A program made the translations under genes and the position numbers. A stretch of 64,000 nt of DNA from Leptasterias polaris (Eukaryota > Echinodermata > Asteroidea > Forcipulatida > Asteriidae), in assembly GCA_037783415.1 (NCBI GenBank), contig JAZGTN010000044.1, positions 1,745,501-1,809,500 on the forward strand. The letters are read 5' to 3'. Under the pieces are notes generated by a model that was given only the letters and a program-made list of their open reading frames with translations, did no database searches and was not told the DNA's origin. Positions 54,301 through 60,300 of this stretch are shown piece by piece; position 1 is the first letter of the stretch; each line of letters begins with the position of its first letter.

Positions 54301-57300
54301 GCACTGTAAAGAACTGTGTATGATTGGTTATAATTTTGACAGGTTTCACACTTCATTTTTCTCAGTAGCAAATAATTAACCGAGCTGCGACAAAAGTGAA
54401 ACTTTCTTCTAAAACTTTGCATCTTCTTAACATGTGCCAGAACAAAAAGGGGATCTCCTATTGGTCCATTTAGTCAATACAAAAACAACTTGCGTGACCA
54501 ATCGAACACCCCTCGTACGTTGGCCGTACGCCAACTGGTTTTGCAGAATGAGGCAAGACCGGCGCGCATACAAAGCCGTGTATAATGCATTTGACCGTGA
54601 ATGGTGTAGAATGAAACATTTCCTTCTGAAAGAATTCTACGAAATCGTGTCCTTGTCTGAAATGTTCTCCCCATTGTCCTCCGTCCCGTAGCATGACAGA
54701 TACCGTTTTGTTTTGTACAACTATGCTACGGTCTCCAACTGTGGAGGAGAACCGAGAAAGCGATTTCACAAGAAGGCCTTCTTGATGACGCAGTTTGTTG
54801 AGCCCTTTGCGTCACTAATGTTGCAGATGGCTAAAGAGGAGCGGCTGAAGAACACGGTCCTTGTTAATCGGGTAAATTTTTCAATCTTGAAGGTGTTTTT
54901 ATTTTTAAGGTATATTGTTGTGGTTTTTTTTAAAGTGTAAATACTGAGCTTTATTCTGTAGACTTTTTGATTGTTAACATCCAGCATGGTCTTCATTCTG
55001 TAGTATTCTTCTGTTGAACTGTGTGGGGTTTTATTCTGTAGACTTTGCAATTTCAATTATTATCGTCCAACCTAGTCTTCTTCTGGTGAACCATGATTGA
55101 CTTTTATTCTGCAGGTATCCAGTTACCGTACAACTGCAGAGGCCTTATTGAACACCACCACTCAGCATGTTGAATGGAGCATTGTCAAGGTATGTTGCTC
55201 ATGTCGCCGAATAAACTTTGTAAATACTTAATGTCATTCAAAAGTCAGAAAAGTAGATCGATCTTTTATGCCCTAGTTTTGGAACGTTCTCTTTTAAAAG
55301 TGGTTGAAATGTCACTTTAACCAAAACAATTTGTCAAGAAAATTCCAAGTACAGTTTATTATATTAATTGTGTTTTTTTGGCCATCTGTTTTAATTTAGG
55401 TTGTTTTAATTTTAATCTGTCATATAAATCTAGCCCTCTGGTCTGTGTTATTGTTTTGTTGTTGTCCTTGTTTGCCCAAGTCATTGTCTGTCTATAGGGA
55501 AAGGCATAAAAGCACTATGCTTCACTTTTTTTCCTACATGTTGGCTATAAATGTATAATGCTGTATTTTCATCGGGTAGTTGGAATTTTCTTTTGTTTTG
55601 TTTATTATGTGACATTCATTATTCATTGTAAGTAACCTGTACATGTCTTTGTAACGACCAACGTGAAAATAAATGTTTATTGAATTGAATTGTTTTGTGG
55701 GCCAGGGCAAGAAGGCATCCTAGAGATAATTACCTCAAAGGAATGATTCTTTAAAAGCAAAATCACATTTGATTTCCCTAAAGTCAAAATGCAGATTTTA
55801 TACCCATATTTCAGGGATCTTATCACATATAGTGAAATATTTTCACTGAGAGACCATCAGCCACCACGATATCACCAGAAGGTGTGAAAGCAATTCCAAA
55901 AGGGTTTTTCAATCCGCTGATGATCCGACCTTTGTACTTCCCCTCGGGGTCAAATCGGTGAATCTCGCCTTTATCCATTTTTGCCCCGGTCTGTGCGGAA
56001 ATGAAAATGTCTCCGTTGCTGTCGCAGCACACTCCACACGGCTGGATGGGCTTATTGTGTTCATCCATCGTGTCCACGGTGAATAATGCCTTGCCATTGT
56101 AATCAATGGACAAAAGTTTCCTTGCGTGGAAATCGGTGTAGAGAAAATTCTGTTTGCTACCGACAGTGAGGTAGTCGCCGATCAATTTAGCAGTGATGCT
56201 TTTGACGTGTGAGCCATCGGGGTTGAAGAGGTATATCACCCCATTGACCTCATCTCCGACAGCTATCTGACCTTTGACATCATCAACTGCAATGCATGTA
56301 TGGACAGCGCGTGATGTTTTTATACTAGTCGTAAACTCGCGTACGAACTCGCAACTTCGACTGAAGATCTTGATCGTTTGGTCCTCCAGCACGAGTACCT
56401 GGTCTTCCTTGTTGACCACAACTCCCGTGAGGTCGCCAGTGTCAGGTTGGTACTTTGCTGACTTGACCTCATTCAGCTGACCCTCGGCATTTAAAGTGAC
56501 CAGTGCGTTTCGACCATTGTCTGCAATAATGATATCACCATCAGAGAAGACTGAGATCTCGGTGCAATACCCAACCAAGTTCTTCATCGGATCCACCCCT
56601 CTAGTTATCTCCATCTTCAAACTCCATTTCTTTGATGTAGGCTCCAATGACCCCTGACCCTCCAGTTGACCTTTGCTGACCTCTTGACCTATATACGTCT
56701 CTGTGCCTCCATCCTCCATTTTGAATTGAAACTTCAAATCACTATTCTAAAGGAAAGTTAAAACAAATAAGGATTCATAAATTAAACAGCCGCAGAGTTT
56801 GTGAAAATCAATTAAAAGTTACAATAATAAATCTTATAACAACAAGTTGTTGATTCTCATTAAACACTTAAATCTCACATTTTTCCAGCACAATTGTAGC
56901 AAATGACAGAAAACACAGTAAATGGTACCTCACTTATCTACTGTCACATTAGCAGTTTTTCCAATGGTTGTAACTTTCTTTTAAGTACCGGAACCAGAAA
57001 CATAACTTTCAACATGACTGGACATGTAGGCTTACAATGTAAATAGTTAGAGTAGATTCGAATTATCAATGACGGAAAAGGGTAGTTAAATATTCCTTTC
57101 TATGTTTGTGGGTGATTTAATTTTTCCTTTCAAAAACATCAAATGAATCTATTCAAATTAAACACAAAAACATAAATACTTCTTACTTTTTTACAAAAAC
57201 ACCTAGACTAAATACTTACATCTCATACAAGGAAACGGACCAACAGCGTTCTCTCTCAGAAGTGGTCCGCTAGCCAAGTACTAGTTAAAAAACCTGAGCA

Positions 57301-60300
57301 GGAGTCAAAATTCTCTTCAAGTGGTGCGGCTCTCTAGTTCAGCATTGTAAATTATCACGACTCAATGTGAAAAATGGACTAGTGAACGGACAAGTTAACT
57401 GGTCCTGCTGGCTTGTCACTGAAAAGCTTAAAGGAAAACCTTGAACAAGTACTTTAATTTTACACTTCCTCATAACACTTACCTAAAATGTCAAACAGAA
57501 CATGAACTGGAAAATGGATCCAACAGAGTGGTTTTGAATATCGGATTCAAATGTTATCAATAATCAAATAGCTTTTGGTGTTGTTCTCAGGAAGTGATGG
57601 TGTAATCAAGCTGGTATCATGCTCAATATACTTCCTCTTTGGTGCAGGAAGTTGTGTCGCCTCATTTGGTTTCAATCATGAGAGAAGTCTACATATAGAT
57701 CCAGAACCAAATTTACAAACTATCAGGATGGTTGACATTCCGATATGGGTTGTTGAACAGCTACTTGAGCACGCAATTGTCGACGGCAATGCTATTTAAA
57801 CTTAATTTAATAGATGTTAATTTTTGCATCAGGGATAATGAATATAATTTTGTTTTTACCCTACACGATATATGTTAAGCACTGTATACTCAGTACTTTC
57901 CCAAGTTCTGTGAAAAAAAATCCAAAGGCAAATCACTCGGGTGGGATTCGAACCCACAACCTTTGCATTGCTAGAGCAGATGTCTTACCACTAGACCACC
58001 GAGCTATCCCGATGGCTAGAGGCAGTTTGAATCATTGGCAGCGGGTACCGCACCAATTTAATAGATGTTAATTTTTGCATCGGGCATAATGAATATAATT
58101 TTGTTTTTACCCTACACGATGTGTGTTAAGCAATGTATACTCAAACTTGTTTATCATGTGTTCGTTTATCAGTTGGTTGATGTCATGTGTGGGAGGTTGC
58201 TTTGTTATACCTCCATGCTGCAACAAAGCGCCTTTACAAAATGGAGCTCCCACAAATGACGTATGATAATGACGTAATAATAATAATAATAATATCAAGC
58301 ATTTATAAAGCGCCATCTATCTAGCTAGGCTATTCCGAGGCGCATATTATTACCCCTGGTCACTGGGCCATTTTTATCAATCCTGAAACCATATCAGCTC
58401 CCTGGGGAGTATATACAGCCTGTGCTGCAATATATGCGCTACTAGGCTAAATCCATCACAAGAACCATCTCTGCCCTCACAGGTACCCATTTTACCCCTG
58501 GGTGGAGAGAAGCAATTATAGTTAAGTGTCTTGCTCAGGGACACAAGTGTCACGACCGGGACTCGAACCCACACTCTGCTGAACAGAAACACCAGAGCTT
58601 GAGTTCGGTGCTCTTATCCACTCGGCCACGACACGCCACTAGAGCTTTTTGCAAATTTTTCTGAGAAGGATATTCAAAACATTTTTTTTTTACAGTTAAA
58701 ATCTGTTTACTCTCATGAGAACTCTATTTCCTTATTGATTAAAAACATTTTGAATGAACTTCAGCAAAGATCACTTGTTGCCATTTTTCAATCAAGCTGG
58801 TCTTTAAATATTTGCTCTTAACAAACTTTGTTTGCCATATAGGGAAGTCTCTTCCTCTGTTTCTATTTTATGAAATTGGGCACAGATTGGCAGCAGACTT
58901 GGTTAATCGATTGTTCGTGGAAATTATATGCACACTCAGAACTATGTAAAATGCCCATCAAGTCTGCTTTCTTTTTACCTCTGAAATGTCTTCTGTTGAA
59001 CTGAATGTTTTTTTCTTTTTGATGAAGTTTGCCGGATCACATTTCTTGAAAAAGAAGGGCATCCCTCAGGGGTCCATCATTTCATCTTTCCTCTGTAATT
59101 ATTTTTACGCTGCCATGGAAACGGAATACTTACCCTATGATGCCAAAGAAGAGGTAAGTCCGTCAGTGCTGTTGTTTTACTCCCCCACCCCCACCCCTCC
59201 CCCACACACCCCAACCCAAGCAACCCTTTTCAAATAATTAATAAAATTAACTTTGAGAAGTACTTTTTTGTAGACAAATACCACTATAAATGTTTTTGAT
59301 TTATACTTGGAGAGGATTCTGTTAGTAACGTCACTTTAAAAATATAATAACAAGTCAATGTCAAGCATACAAAAAAGTGGAAACAGAATTTTAAAATGGA
59401 AATTGATTTATAAAAATGTTTATACAAAATGGAAATTAATAGAGCTGGTCAAAAACGATTTAAAAGTCAAAAATGTTAAATTGAAAAAATAAAACAATCA
59501 AGAAATCAAAGATGATTAGCATTTCATTAAATCAAGGTTTTTCCACCGGATGATGGATTTTTAATTGATTTATTTGATTTGATTTGGTTTGATTTGATTG
59601 ATTTGATTAGCTACTGATACGTCTCTTGGATGATTTCCTCTTTGTGACTCCTCATCTTGAGAACGCCAAGAGGTTTCTGACTGTTCTTCTCAATGGTACG
59701 TCACAATCTTTGGATGCTTTTCATTGTTTGCCTTTCGAAGGGCAGTGGCTCTTCATGGCAAAATAACAGAAGCTCAAATTAAACATCCTTTTTATCTGGC
59801 AGCTCACACCTGTTATCTCCATGTAATTCTATTTCCAAACAGTGGACTTAATTGGATCATGCACAAACCAGTAGGGCTGCTGACTGCGCCAGGCAGATTA
59901 ACTGCTCATCCATTCAGTTTAATGACCCAAGTTTCAATGTAAACACACCTAATGGGTGAAAAGGGTGTGGCCAAGCTCGGAAATTCTTTAATGGAGCGTT
60001 CCCATAATGAACTAATGTGTGTTCCGTTAATGAAATGACTAGAAACTATGCTTGAGAGAGTTAAAATGTCGCAACCGGTGTACGGTAGGTTTGATTTGAA
60101 TAAAATGATAACACATAGGATTACCCTGGACGAAAGAAAGGGTAATAAAATAAAAGTTTACTTTAAAAAAAACTTAATAAAACTTAATAAAAGTTTGCTT
60201 TATTTTACAGTATAAATTCAAGATTTCACACAGTGATCATCACAATGAACTCAAGTGATATCAGATAAGGCTCACCATTAGCAGCGATTTTTCTATACCT

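Noticed and set aside
56274..56480. 68-codon plus-strand frame
   Set aside because: Shadow of the antisense NHL exon.
57575..57799. 74-codon plus frame as a small gene
   Set aside because: No domain, no splice support and no conserved neighbour; chance open frame in an intron.
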